Source: Bradyrhizobiaceae bacterium PARB1
GTDB lineage: Bacteria > Pseudomonadota > Alphaproteobacteria > Rhizobiales > Xanthobacteraceae
DNA: 64,000 nucleotides
NCBI GenBank assembly: GCA_002256345.1
Contig: NKIY01000002.1
Coordinates: forward strand, 992,001 to 1,056,000
Direction: 5' to 3'
In this document: positions 26,794 to 36,032 of the stretch, piece by piece
Numbering within the stretch: position 1 is the stretch's first letter
Layout of the letters: each line of letters starts with the position of its first letter
Notes under the pieces: model-generated
What the model saw: the letters and a program-made list of their open reading frames with translations, nothing else
Database searches by the model: none
Told to the model about the DNA's origin: nothing
Translations under genes and position numbers: made by a program

Positions 26794-27165
26794 TCGAACG
26801 TATCTACCTTGCAGTCGCGAAACGGCTGCGTCGGCGAGGCCGACGCAGCACGCGACCTGATGCGTGCCGTGATCCGCTGCGAAGCAATAGTCGCGGAGTC
26901 AGCGGTTGATCTGCCCGCGTGGCTGGTGGAACCCGCTCTTGGCTACGTCACGCCGCTCTCGCGGAACGCGGACAACTTCGACGACATCCCCGACGGAAGA
27001 CATCGGAACATCGGAAGATGGGTTGACCGAGCGGCGCAAAAAGCTGGCAGACAGCTGCGCCGCAGATACGCCGTGGGTGACACATTGGGGATTGATTAGA
27101 GGACACATCAGACCGCCCCCCCATAAGCTTTTGATTTCACTGGGTGTCTAAGCCACTCGGAGTCG
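26794..27165. other. Non-coding gap between catalase and tRNA-Ser
   Basis: No convincing gene is seen over 370 bp. It holds a hairpin after the catalase and short frames such as LTERRKKLADSCAADTPW that may be remnants. It lies at the 3' side of the tRNA, where integrative elements usually insert, but no integrase or repeat of the tRNA end is visible. Confidence 0.45.
26825..26849. terminator. 11-bp perfect hairpin downstream of catalase
   Basis: GCTGCGTCGGC and GCCGACGCAGC pair perfectly around a GAG loop, 31 bp after the catalase stop. The stem is strong, but no T-run follows, so it may be a processing or Rho-assisted terminator. Confidence 0.5.
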
Positions 27166-27255
27166 TGGCGGAGAGAGAGGGATTCGAACCCTCGAAACGG
27201 TTTCCCGTTTACACGCGTTCCAGGCGTGCGCCTTCAACCACTCGGCCACCTCCCC
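27166..27255 (-). tRNA. tRNA-Ser (anticodon GGA)
   Basis: On the minus strand the 90 bases fold as a class II tRNA. The parts are a 5' acceptor GGGGAGG, the D-arm GCCGAG, the anticodon arm CACGC-CTGGAAC-GCGTG with anticodon GGA, a long variable arm (AACGGGAAACCGTT), and the T-arm GAGGG-TTCGAAT-CCCTC. The encoded CCA ends at 27166. It reads serine codons UCC and UCU. Confidence 0.95.
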
Positions 27256-27404
27256 AGTGCGCCTCTCATGACGGCTGCACGACCGATTTGCAAGAGAGCG
27301 CCGACATGGATTGGCGCTTTTTCGCAATTATCTGGAAAACATAGAGATTTTCGCCCTGTACCGGGCATCGCCGCCGCGACTGAACCGCGACGACGGGGCG
27401 AATC

Positions 27405-28880
27405 TCAATGCAGGCGGGAGGTTACCGCTGTCGAGGCGACGGAATGGACCGGCCAGACCGCCGGCGTGGCGGCCGGCACATTGTCGTTCTGCGCGGGGTC
27501 GTTGAGGGCATGGGAATCCTGCAACGCACGGACGAAACCGGCGAACCACTCCTGGATGGTGCCGGCGCGCAGCTTGGCCATCATCGCTTCCCAGCGCATC
27601 CGGCGCTCGAGCAGCGGCATAGAGAACGCAGTCGCGATGGTGCGGGCCATGCCGTCGATGTCGTGCGGATTCACCAGCAAGGCGGTATCGAGCTCATTCG
27701 CAGCGCCGGCAAATTTCGACAGCACGAGCACGCCCGGATCGACCGGATTCTGGGCGGCGACATATTCCTTCGCCACCAGATTCATGCCGTCATGCAGCGG
27801 GGTCACCACGCCGACATTCGCGGTGCGATAGAGACCGGCCAGAACGGTCTGGCTGAAGCCCTTGTTGAGATAGCGGATCGGCGTCCAGTCCACCTCGCCG
27901 TGACGGCCATTGACGTCGCTGACCAGCTTGGCGAGCTGGTTCTGCAGATCGCCATAGGCCTCGATATTGCCGCGCGACAATGTCGCGATCTGCAGCAGCG
28001 AGACCGAGCGCTTGAGCTGCGGCTGCAGTGTCAGCATTCGATCGAAAGCTTCTATGCGGTTGACCAGGCCTTTCGAGTAATCGACGCGGTCAACGCCGAT
28101 GGCGAGCTTCTCGCCGTTCAGGCTGCGGCGCAGACGCGATACATCGGGATGCGACGACGATTTCGCGGCGAACGCAGCGAACTTGGCCGGATCGATGCCG
28201 ATCGGAAACACCGCACAGCGCGACGCGCCGTAGCGCGACTGCACCGTACCCGCGGACACGACGAGACCGAGATCGCTCTCCACATAAGACAGGAAATTGT
28301 CGCGATCGGTGTCGGTCTGGAAACCGATCAGATCATAGGCAAGCATGGCTTCGACGAGTTCGCGGTGATGCGGCACCCCACTGAAAATGTCGCGCGCCGG
28401 CCAGGGGGTATGCAGGAAGAAACCGATCGGATTGGTCACGCCGAGTTCACGCAGCTCAGCGCCGAGCGCGAGAAAATGATAGTCCTGAATCCAGAACGCC
28501 GTATCCGGTTTGCGGAACCTGAGCAGCGCGCGCGCGACGAATGAATTCACCTCTCGATAGGATTGATAGTTATCCAGCGACGTGCGGATCAGATCGGTGC
28601 GTGAATGAAACGCGGGCCATAGCGCCGAATTGGCGAAACCTTCGTAATAGCCGGCATAATGTGCAACAGGAAGATCGAGCATCGCGAGCGCACCCGCGCC
28701 GAGCGCTTCAATCTCCGCAAACGGCTCTTTCTGCGCGCCTTCGCGCAAACGGCCTGATGAGCCAACCCAGATCGCGCCTGACTTCTCCACCACAGGCAGC
28801 AGTGCGGCTGCCAATCCTCCCGTCATCGGTTCGTTGGCCGAGGCGCGAGAGACACGGTTTGAGACGACGACGAGATTCAC
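27405..28880 (-). CDS. otsA: Trehalose-6-phosphate synthase
   Basis: The GT20 enzyme makes trehalose-6-phosphate from UDP-glucose and glucose-6-phosphate. The start is a GTG (NLVVVSNRVSR) with AGGAGGG 7 nt before it; the longer open frame has no such site. The 491-residue product has GGLAAALLPVVEKSGAIWVGSSG, WIQDYHFLALG, FFLHTPWPARDIF, VDRVDYSKGL, and TPLHDGMNLVAKEY. A perfect GGAAC-N16-CGTT promoter lies 39 bp upstream, so otsA can be transcribed under general stress apart from otsB. Confidence 0.95.
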   Translation of the reverse strand: MNLVVVSNRVSRASANEPMTGGLAAALLPVVEKSGAIWVGSSGRLREGAQKEPFAEIEALGAGALAMLDLPVAHYAGYYEGFANSALWPAFHSRTDLIRTSLDNYQSYREVNSFVARALLRFRKPDTAFWIQDYHFLALGAELRELGVTNPIGFFLHTPWPARDIFSGVPHHRELVEAMLAYDLIGFQTDTDRDNFLSYVESDLGLVVSAGTVQSRYGASRCAVFPIGIDPAKFAAFAAKSSSHPDVSRLRRSLNGEKLAIGVDRVDYSKGLVNRIEAFDRMLTLQPQLKRSVSLLQIATLSRGNIEAYGDLQNQLAKLVSDVNGRHGEVDWTPIRYLNKGFSQTVLAGLYRTANVGVVTPLHDGMNLVAKEYVAAQNPVDPGVLVLSKFAGAANELDTALLVNPHDIDGMARTIATAFSMPLLERRMRWEAMMAKLRAGTIQEWFAGFVRALQDSHALNDPAQNDNVPAATPAVWPVHSVASTAVTSRLH

Positions 28881-28918
28881 AAGGTTCCCTCCTGATTGCC
28901 CAGCCCGAGCCCATGATA

Positions 28919-28943
28919 AACGTTCGTTCATCAATATGGTTCC
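28919..28943 (-). promoter_or_regulatory. EcfG general-stress promoter before otsA
   Basis: On the minus strand GGAAC (28943-28939) and CGTT (28922-28919) are separated by exactly 16 nt. This is the consensus for the alphaproteobacterial general-stress sigma factor EcfG. The -10 ends 39 bp before the GTG start of otsA. Trehalose synthesis is a known target of this response in rhizobia. Confidence 0.75.
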
Positions 28944-29049
28944 TGGCCACCATTCGACCCGAATGAAACCAAATTCAGGCAAGCAACGATGGAACCCGAC
29001 TTATTTAAGAAGCCCCTCGCTACATAACGACGCGACAGCGCACAAACAG

Positions 29050-29874
29050 CTATTGCATCTTCGCGTCGTCGATCAGAAGTCGTCCGAGCCACGCACGCAC
29101 ATCGCGCGGTTCTGCGAAGTGACCGGCCACACCTTGCGTATGGCGGCCGACTGAGAAGGCGAGGCCGTTCATGCCTGGCATGATCGCAAAGACGCTTTCA
29201 TCGGTGACGTCGTCGCCGAGGAAAATCGGACGTCGTCCCTTGAATGGCTCATGCGTCATCAGCTCGATCACGCCAGTCGCCTTGGTGAATCCGGAATGCT
29301 TGATCTCGCAGACGAACTTGCCGGGCAGGATTTCCATCGGCGCATTCGGCAGATCGGCGCGGATCGCGGAGACCGCATCATAGATCGCTTTCTCCGCATG
29401 CGGAGCGAGGCGATAATGCAGCGCGAGCGAATACCCCTTGTCTTCAAGTAAAATGCCGGGACTGAGTTTGGCGATAGCGGCGAGACGACGCTTCAGTTCC
29501 TTGTCCATCGGCGGCGCATGGGAGGCCACGGACTCCACCTCGCGCGACAACCGCATTTCTGCGCCGTGACCGCCAACGGCAGGAAATTGCTGGGGCGCGA
29601 AGATCAGGTCGATATCGTTGATGGAGCGGCCGGACACCAGCGCCAACGCGCCATTCGTGCGCTGCAGCAGCTTGCCCATATTGGTAGCGAGATCCGGTGG
29701 CACCCAGACTTCGCGCGGCGTCGGCGCCATGTCGAGCAGCGTGCCGTCGATATCGAGCAGCAACGCGCATTCACCGAGACGCGGCAGCTTGACGTCGACA
29801 TGGTCGAAGATCGCGGAAGCAGCCGGCGGCGTGTCAGCAGCGGCAATTTCGATGATGTCTTGCGGTGATGTCAT
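29050..29874 (-). CDS. otsB: Trehalose-6-phosphate phosphatase
   Basis: The HAD-superfamily phosphatase removes phosphate from trehalose-6-phosphate. The start at 29874 follows a GGAG site; the upstream part of the frame overlaps the MFS gene. The 274-residue product has motif I LLLDIDGTLLD (nucleophile D41, D43), SGRSINDI, and motif IV FLGDDVTDESVF. The start lies 4 bp after the MFS stop. It is between the transporter and otsA in one operon. Confidence 0.94.
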   Translation of the reverse strand: MTSPQDIIEIAAADTPPAASAIFDHVDVKLPRLGECALLLDIDGTLLDMAPTPREVWVPPDLATNMGKLLQRTNGALALVSGRSINDIDLIFAPQQFPAVGGHGAEMRLSREVESVASHAPPMDKELKRRLAAIAKLSPGILLEDKGYSLALHYRLAPHAEKAIYDAVSAIRADLPNAPMEILPGKFVCEIKHSGFTKATGVIELMTHEPFKGRRPIFLGDDVTDESVFAIMPGMNGLAFSVGRHTQGVAGHFAEPRDVRAWLGRLLIDDAKMQ

Positions 29875-29878
29875 GATG

Positions 29879-31351
29879 TCACTCCGTCGCGGCCAGTGGC
29901 CGTGCAACTGTTTCCAGCGGCTTGCGTTCCGCCGCAATGGCATAGCGCCAGCCGACGATCGCTGCGACGATCATCAGGATAGCGCCAAGGAGATAGCCGG
30001 CGAAAACGCTAGTGCGCGAGCCGCTATCGATGAGCACACCGAACAGCGCCGGACCGGCAATGCCGCCGATGCCGGTGCCGATGGCGTAGAACAACGCGAT
30101 GGCCAACGCCCGCACCTCGATCGGGAAGGTCTCGCTCACCGTGAGATAGGCGGCGCTGGCGGCTGGGGATGCAAAAAAGAAAATGACCATCCAGGCAATG
30201 GTCTGCGTCTGCGCGCTCATGACACCAATGGAGAACAGATAGCCGCAGATCGCGAGCAGAATGCCCGACGTTCCATAGGTGAAGGCAATCATCGCGCGGC
30301 GGCCGACGGTGTCGAACAACCGCCCAAGCAGCAGTGGCCCGAGAAAATTGCCGGCGGCGAAGGGCAACAGATACCAGCCGACATGGCTGGAGGAGATGCC
30401 GTAAAAATCGGTCAGGATCAGCGCATAGGTGAAGAAGATCGCATTGTAGAAGAAGGCCTGCGCCGCCATCAGCACCAGGCCGACCAGCGAGCGCTGGCGA
30501 TAGGACACGAACAGAGTTTTCGCGACCTCCGTCAGCGGCGTGTGATCGCGCTGCGTCAGCTTGATCTTCGGCAATGATGCGATCACCTGGGGCGATGCCT
30601 TCTGATGCGCCGAGGCCTCGATATCGCGCACGATGCCTTCCGCGCGCTCGGGCTGGCCATGGATCATCAGCCAGCGTGGACTTTCCGGAATCCACATGCG
30701 CATGAACAGCACCACGAGGCCGATGGCTGCGCCAGTGAAATAGGCGATGCGCCAGCCATAGGCTTGCGACACCACGGCGGGATCGAGCAGCACGATGGCG
30801 CAGATAGCCCCCATGGCTGCGCCGAGCCAGAAGCTGCCATTGATGACGAGATCGGTCCAGCCGCGATATCGCGCCGGCACCAGCTCCTGAATGGTCGAAT
30901 TGATCGCCGTATACTCGCCGCCGATGCCCGCGCCCGTGAGAAAACGAAACACCGCGTAGCTCGCGAGATTCCATGAGAAGGCCGTTGCGGCTGCAGCGGA
31001 GAGATAGAGCGCAAGCGTGATGAAAAACAGTTTCTTGCGACCGATGCGATCGGTGAGCCAGCCGAAACCGAGCGCGCCGATCACAGCGCCGGCAAGATAG
31101 GCACTGCTGGCAATACCGATATCCAGATTAGAGAATTTGAGAACGGGATCGTCCTTCAGCGCGCCTGCCAACGCGCCGGCGAGCGTGACTTCGAGGCCGT
31201 CGAGAATCCACGTGACGCCAAGTGCGAGCACCACGCGGGTGTGAAATCCGCTCCAGTGCAGATTGTCGAGACGCGCGGGAATATCGGTTTCGATGACACG
31301 GGCACCCCGTAGAGGCAGGCCGTCCGGAGCTGCTGCAGTCGCACCGGTCAT
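29879..31351 (-). CDS. MFS transporter (sugar/organic-acid porter type)
   Basis: This 490-residue transporter has 12 predicted helices. The sugar-porter signature is GWLTDRIGRKKLFFITL after helix 2, with ETDIPARLDNLHWSGFHTRVVLALGVTWILDGLEV at the start. FDTVGRRAMIAFTYG matches the second half of the repeat, and PESPRWLMIHG follows helix 6. The start is the ATG at 31351. It is the first gene of the operon with otsB, 4 bp away. The cargo is unknown; trehalose or a stress solute is possible. An imperfect GGAAC-N16-TGTT lies 140 bp upstream (31494-31518). Confidence 0.8.
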   Translation of the reverse strand: MTGATAAAPDGLPLRGARVIETDIPARLDNLHWSGFHTRVVLALGVTWILDGLEVTLAGALAGALKDDPVLKFSNLDIGIASSAYLAGAVIGALGFGWLTDRIGRKKLFFITLALYLSAAAATAFSWNLASYAVFRFLTGAGIGGEYTAINSTIQELVPARYRGWTDLVINGSFWLGAAMGAICAIVLLDPAVVSQAYGWRIAYFTGAAIGLVVLFMRMWIPESPRWLMIHGQPERAEGIVRDIEASAHQKASPQVIASLPKIKLTQRDHTPLTEVAKTLFVSYRQRSLVGLVLMAAQAFFYNAIFFTYALILTDFYGISSSHVGWYLLPFAAGNFLGPLLLGRLFDTVGRRAMIAFTYGTSGILLAICGYLFSIGVMSAQTQTIAWMVIFFFASPAASAAYLTVSETFPIEVRALAIALFYAIGTGIGGIAGPALFGVLIDSGSRTSVFAGYLLGAILMIVAAIVGWRYAIAAERKPLETVARPLAATE

Positions 31352-31730
31352 ATCGCGCTGGTTGCAAGCATCAACACCCGCTTCCCTGACTCGAGCGGCA
31401 TGGCGCAGGCCGCGCCTGAACCATAACGGAAGACACCCGATGCCGGCAGGCATAGGGTGCTTCGCTTCTCACGCATGATCTCCACGGCAGGCTAACAGGC
31501 CCGGTTCGCAAAGGTTCCTCCCGTTGGGTTTGCGAGGGTGAGCGGAGACGCGGCAGCGCCTAAACGAAGCCCATGCCGACCGTCGACACTGCAGGCGCTC
31601 CCCGCGGGTTTTTGCTCCGCTCAACCCGTCCTACGCATCGAGCCGCCCAAACGGCTTGACAACGCCACCTCTTCCCGCCCTTATTGCGACTAGTTCGCAT
31701 TAGCATTTGCAAATAGAGTTCGGGGGCCAC
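31352..31730. other. Divergent non-coding region between MFS-otsBA and the TonB receptor
   Basis: This 380-bp gap holds both promoters. Visible signals are the near-EcfG match GGAAC-N16-TGTT at 31494-31518 on the minus strand and an inverted repeat TGCGA-N5-TCGCA at 31685-31699 before the receptor gene. I see no gene in it. Confidence 0.45.
31685..31699. promoter_or_regulatory. Candidate metal-responsive operator before the TonB receptor
   Basis: TGCGACTAGTTCGCA is an inverted repeat (TGCGA/TCGCA) 31 bp before the receptor start. It is similar in form to Fur-family boxes seen before alphaproteobacterial iron and zinc receptors, but only the core fits. It may also overlap the promoter. Confidence 0.35.
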
Positions 31731-33806
31731 GTGAGTTTGGGTAATTGGGCATCGGCGGCAGCGCTTTCAGCGGCGACCTGCATCCTGGGGATGAGCGCCG
31801 GACACGTCCGCGCGCAGGAGGCGCTGTCCGAGATCGTCGTCACCGCGGAGCGCGACAAGAAAGAGCCGGATGCCTTCCAGTCCACCTCGCAATTCTCCGG
31901 TGATGCGCTGCAGCGCGCCGCCTCGTCTTCCCTGGCTGACCTTTTGGCGACCCAGCCCGGGATCGCCGCCTCGACTTTCGCGCCGGGCGCCAGCCGCCCG
32001 AATATCCGCGGCCTCGACGATTATCGCGTCCGCATCCAGGAAAACGGCGTCGGCAGCCAGGACGCCTCGGATTTCAGCCAGGACCATCAGGTGCCGGTGG
32101 ACCCGCTCACCGCCGACAAGTTGGAGGTGATCCGCGGCCCCGCCACGCTCCGTTATGGCAATCAGGCCATCGGCGGCGTGGTGAATGCGATCAACAATCG
32201 CATTCCGGAGGCGCTGGTGCCGGATGGTTTCGCCGCCAAGATCAAGGGCGGCGGCTCATCGGTGGACAGCAGCGTCGATGGCGCCGCAAGTATCGATGCG
32301 TCAGGCAACAATGTCGCCATCCATGTGGACGCATTCGCGCGCCGTGCGGGCGATTATCGCATTCCCGGCGGCGGCGTACAGGCCAATACGCGCCAGCAAT
32401 CCGAAGGCCAGGCGATCGGCGGCTCCTATATTTTCGACGGCGGCTATATCGGCACCGCTCTCCAGCACATCACCAGCCTCTATCACATCCCCGGTGTCGC
32501 CGAATCTGCGACGCGCACACGCATCGATCTCGAACAGACGAAGTGGACAACGAAGGGCGAATGGCGCGCCCCGACCGAGCAGATCGCCGCGATCCGCTTC
32601 GCGATTGGCATCAGCGACTACAAGCACAAGGAACTCGGCATCGGCGCCGATGGCATCGATGGCCTGCAGAACACCATCACCAACAAGGAGATCGAGGGCC
32701 GCGTAGAGCTGGATCACGCCGCGGTGGCAACGCCGCTCGGCGCGCTCACCGGCAGTTGGGGTATCCAGGCCAGCAACCGAAAGCTCGGTACATCAGGGGT
32801 TCTCGGCGGCCTGCTGGCGCCGACCAATACGGATGCCGTCGGCGGCTTCGCCTTCGAACAGTTGCAACTCACCGACACGCTGAAACTGCAGGCTGCCGGG
32901 CGCATCGAAACCCTGACAGTGTCAGGCATGGCCGCGACCTTCCCCGCCGATTTCCTGCCGCCACCGGATACGTTTACTGAAACGGCAGCGACGCGAAACT
33001 TCACGCCGATGAGCTTCAGCTTCGGCATACTGCAATCGCTGCCATGGGACATGGTGGCATCGCTGAATGCCAGCCGTACGCAGCGCGCGCCCGCAGCGCC
33101 CGAACTGTTTTCGCGCGGCTCGGACGGCGCATCCGGCACCTTTGTGATCGGCAATCCCGATCTGAAGATCGAAACAGCCGAGTCCATCGAAGTCGGACTT
33201 AAGCGTACCGCCGGCCAGTTCCGTTTCGAGGCCAGCATCTACTACACGCGCTATCTCGATTTCATCTACAAGCAGCTCACCGGAAATTTCTGCACCGATG
33301 TTTTTGCGAGCTGCGGTGCAGAAGGGCCGCTGATGCAGGTGGCCTATGGCCAGCGCGATGCGAATTTCCGCGGTGCCGAGTTCATGGCACAGCTCGACGT
33401 CGCGCCCGTCAATGACGGCATGTTCGGCCTCGACGGCCAGTTCGATGTCGTGCGCGCGACCTTCGCCGATGGCAGCAATGTGCCGCGCATCGCGCCGATG
33501 CGCGTGGGTGGCGGCGTCTGGTGGCGCAGCGCGGAATGGTATGCGCGGCTCGGCCTGCTTCATGCCTTTACCCAGGACGACATCGCTGCCTTCGAGACGC
33601 CGACCAACGGCTACAATCTGCTGAAGGCCGAAGTGAGCTACACGCATAGATTTACGAAGGTCGATGGCGGCCTGCGCGACATCACGTTTGGCGTCATCGG
33701 CGACAATCTGCTCGACGAGCGTATCCGCAACCACATTTCGTTCAAGAAGGCCGAGGTCTTGCAGCCGGGCCTCGGCGTCCGCTTCTTCACGACATTGCGA
33801 TTTTGA
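31731..33806 (+). CDS. TonB-dependent outer-membrane receptor
   Basis: The 691-residue receptor begins with a GTG (MSLGNWASAAALSAATCIL); a TTG eight codons earlier is possible. A signal peptide ends near GHVRA-QEA, followed by a TonB box EIVVTAER, the plug domain (SRPNIRGLDDYRVRIQENGVG, VIRGPATLRYG) and a 22-strand barrel ending FFTTLRF with the usual terminal Phe. Histidine-rich loops of ZnuD type are absent. With its own ExbB-ExbD-TonB downstream it forms a complete uptake unit. The cargo, iron chelate or other, is unknown. Confidence 0.88.
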   Translation: MSLGNWASAAALSAATCILGMSAGHVRAQEALSEIVVTAERDKKEPDAFQSTSQFSGDALQRAASSSLADLLATQPGIAASTFAPGASRPNIRGLDDYRVRIQENGVGSQDASDFSQDHQVPVDPLTADKLEVIRGPATLRYGNQAIGGVVNAINNRIPEALVPDGFAAKIKGGGSSVDSSVDGAASIDASGNNVAIHVDAFARRAGDYRIPGGGVQANTRQQSEGQAIGGSYIFDGGYIGTALQHITSLYHIPGVAESATRTRIDLEQTKWTTKGEWRAPTEQIAAIRFAIGISDYKHKELGIGADGIDGLQNTITNKEIEGRVELDHAAVATPLGALTGSWGIQASNRKLGTSGVLGGLLAPTNTDAVGGFAFEQLQLTDTLKLQAAGRIETLTVSGMAATFPADFLPPPDTFTETAATRNFTPMSFSFGILQSLPWDMVASLNASRTQRAPAAPELFSRGSDGASGTFVIGNPDLKIETAESIEVGLKRTAGQFRFEASIYYTRYLDFIYKQLTGNFCTDVFASCGAEGPLMQVAYGQRDANFRGAEFMAQLDVAPVNDGMFGLDGQFDVVRATFADGSNVPRIAPMRVGGGVWWRSAEWYARLGLLHAFTQDDIAAFETPTNGYNLLKAEVSYTHRFTKVDGGLRDITFGVIGDNLLDERIRNHISFKKAEVLQPGLGVRFFTTLRF

Positions 33807-33933
33807 CCGCCATGTCCTTGGAATCGCTCCAGTCTGGATCGCAAAGTGCCGCCCTGAGGGCGACATCGCCACTGCCGGGCGATATGGTCCGGCCCTTTCC
33901 GCCACTTGCCACGCTCAACGGAATGCAGCTTCG

Positions 33934-34713
33934 ATGACCGGCTCCCGCTTTACCTTCATTCATGCCGCCGCCGCGCTCGCGACGCTCACCGTTCAGCCGG
34001 CTTTCGCTGCCGGCGCCGAAGGGCTGCTGCCGGCGAACCTGTCGCCCTGGGGCATGTTCCAGAATGCAGACATGGTGGTGAAGACCGTGATGATCGGCCT
34101 CGCCTGTGCATCGCTGGTGACCTGGACCGTGTGGCTGGCCAAGACCATTGAGCTGCGCCGTGAAACCAGCCTTGCCAATCGCCGGCTCGAAATGCTGGAA
34201 AGCGATACGTCGCTGCGTCAGGTCGAACGCGACAGTGCCGATGCCCGCGATGCCGTCGCGCAACTGATCCACACCGCCGTGCGCGAGACCGAACTCTCCC
34301 ACGGCATCTTCGATGACGGCTTCAAGGAACGCATCGCGCTGCGGCTCGAACGCGCCGAAGGCGCAATGGCGCGGCGCATCGCGCGCGGCACCGGCATCGT
34401 CGCCACCATCGGCTCGACCTCGCCCTTCATCGGCCTGTTCGGCACCGTCTGGGGCATCATGAATGCCTTCATCGGCATCGCCGAAACCAAGACCACCAAT
34501 CTCGCCGTCGTCGCACCGGGCATCGCCGAGGCGTTGCTGGCCACCGCGCTCGGCCTCGTCGCGGCGATTCCGGCGGTCATGATCTACAACGCGCTGGTGC
34601 GCAGTATCACCGGTTATCGCGCGCTGCTTGGCGATGCCTCGGCGCAGGTGATGCTGCTGATAAGCCGCGACCACAGCCGCCGCGGCATGCCGATGGCGCG
34701 GGCAGCAGAGTAA
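33934..34713 (+). CDS. exbB: ExbB proton channel component
   Basis: This 259-residue inner-membrane protein has an N-terminal signal or helix (FIHAAAALATLTVQPAFA). A membrane segment MVVKTVMIGLACASLVTWTVWL follows, then the MotA/TolQ/ExbB block GTGIVATIGSTSPFIGLFGTVWGIM, EALLATALGLVAAIPAVMIYN. It transmits proton-motive force to TonB. It follows the receptor by 127 bp and precedes exbD by 10 bp. Confidence 0.93.
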   Translation: MTGSRFTFIHAAAALATLTVQPAFAAGAEGLLPANLSPWGMFQNADMVVKTVMIGLACASLVTWTVWLAKTIELRRETSLANRRLEMLESDTSLRQVERDSADARDAVAQLIHTAVRETELSHGIFDDGFKERIALRLERAEGAMARRIARGTGIVATIGSTSPFIGLFGTVWGIMNAFIGIAETKTTNLAVVAPGIAEALLATALGLVAAIPAVMIYNALVRSITGYRALLGDASAQVMLLISRDHSRRGMPMARAAE

Positions 34714-34723
34714 GAGCGGACCA

Positions 34724-35161
34724 ATGGGCTCACGACTGGGCGGACGTAGCGGCGCGGCAGACGATCTCGAAGTCAATCACGAGATCAATGTCACGCCCTT
34801 CATCGATGTGATGCTCGTGCTGCTGATCATCTTCATGGTGGCGGCACCGCTCGCAACTGTCGATATGGGCGTCGATCTCCCGGCCTCCACCGCCGAGCCG
34901 CAGCCGCGGCCGGACAAACCGGTCTTCGTGACCGTGAAGCCGGACATGACGCTCGGCATCGGCGAGGATGTGGTCCCACGCGACGGGCTCGGCGCAGCGC
35001 TCGGCACAGCGACCAAGAACAACAAGGACGAACGCATCTTCGTGCGCGCCGACAAGGCCGTCAGCTATGGCGACCTGATGGAGGTGATGAACATGCTGCG
35101 CAATGCCGGCTATCTGAAGATCGCGCTGGTCGGCCTCGATGGACGCGCCGCCCCGCAATGA
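34724..35161 (+). CDS. exbD: ExbD energy-transducing protein
   Basis: This 145-residue protein has a short cytoplasmic tail, one membrane helix with the key Asp in INVTPFIDVMLVLLIIFMVAA, and a periplasmic domain. It works with ExbB in energising TonB. Its stop overlaps the tonB start (ATGA). Confidence 0.94.
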   Translation: MGSRLGGRSGAADDLEVNHEINVTPFIDVMLVLLIIFMVAAPLATVDMGVDLPASTAEPQPRPDKPVFVTVKPDMTLGIGEDVVPRDGLGAALGTATKNNKDERIFVRADKAVSYGDLMEVMNMLRNAGYLKIALVGLDGRAAPQ

Positions 35162-36003
35162 ACGCCTTCGCCCTGCATCAACCCGGCGACCGCACCGCGC
35201 TGCGCTGGACCGGCTCGGCACTGGCGATCATCGCCGTGCATGCCGGCCTTATTGCCGCAGGCATCGCGCTGTATCAGAACCACGCACCGCCGGGCGCCGC
35301 CGAAGCCACGATCATGATCGACATGGCGCCGGTGTCCGCCGCCCCGGAAGCGTCGCCACAAGACGTTGCGCCCGGCCCGGAAATGCAGCAGGCCGATGAG
35401 CCCTCGGCATCGCCGCCCGAGACGCAGACTCAGCAGCAGGTGGAAGAACAGATCCCGCCGACACCGCTGATGGAAAAGGCCGAGGTTGCCGCCCCACCGG
35501 AGGCGAAGGTCGAGCCGACACCGCCACCGCCCGAGCCTGCCAAGGTCACACCCGAGCCACCAAAACCAACGCCGGTGAAACCCAAGCCTGTTCACGCCGA
35601 GGTGAAAAAGAAGCCGAGCGAAACCAAGGCCGCGCCGCGCACTACTGCGCCGCAACGCGCCGAGCACACCGCACCCACGACATCGGCCGCCATGGCCGGT
35701 GCCTCGCGCGCCGCGATCGCGAGCTACAATCAGCTCGTCCAGGCGCATGTGCAGCGGTTCAAGCAGTATCCGTCCGGCTCGCGCAGCGGCCAGAGCGGCA
35801 AGATCCGCACCATGGTGGCGTTCACTCTCAGCCGTTCAGGGAGCGTGCTGTCGGTGCGGTCGATCGGCTCATCGGGCAATCCGGCTTTCGATGCCGAAAC
35901 CGTGGCAACCGTGCGCCGCGCACAGCCCTTCCCGCCCTTCCCGGCCGAGATGGCGATGGCGAGCCAGTCCTTCACGCTGCCGCTGTCATACGATTTGCGG
36001 TGA
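35158..36003 (+). CDS. tonB: TonB
   Basis: The 281-residue protein has an N-terminal anchor (LAIIAVHAGLIAAGIALY), a long Pro/Glu/Lys-rich spacer (PPPPEPAKVTPEPPKPTPVKPK and similar), and a C-terminal domain with PSGSRSGQSGKIRTMVAFTL and the strand FTLPLSYDLR. It carries energy from ExbBD to the receptor. The spacer spans the periplasm. Confidence 0.92.
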   Translation: MNAFALHQPGDRTALRWTGSALAIIAVHAGLIAAGIALYQNHAPPGAAEATIMIDMAPVSAAPEASPQDVAPGPEMQQADEPSASPPETQTQQQVEEQIPPTPLMEKAEVAAPPEAKVEPTPPPPEPAKVTPEPPKPTPVKPKPVHAEVKKKPSETKAAPRTTAPQRAEHTAPTTSAAMAGASRAAIASYNQLVQAHVQRFKQYPSGSRSGQSGKIRTMVAFTLSRSGSVLSVRSIGSSGNPAFDAETVATVRRAQPFPPFPAEMAMASQSFTLPLSYDLR

Positions 36004-36032
36004 GGCAAAGGCCATAGCCGTAAAGTGGAGAG

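Noticed and set aside
26809-27108. Short ORFs on both strands between catalase and tRNA-Ser
   Set aside because: They overlap each other, show no family pattern and lack ribosome sites.
28541-28966. Plus-strand ORF opposite otsA
   Set aside because: Antisense to a gene with full OtsA motifs.
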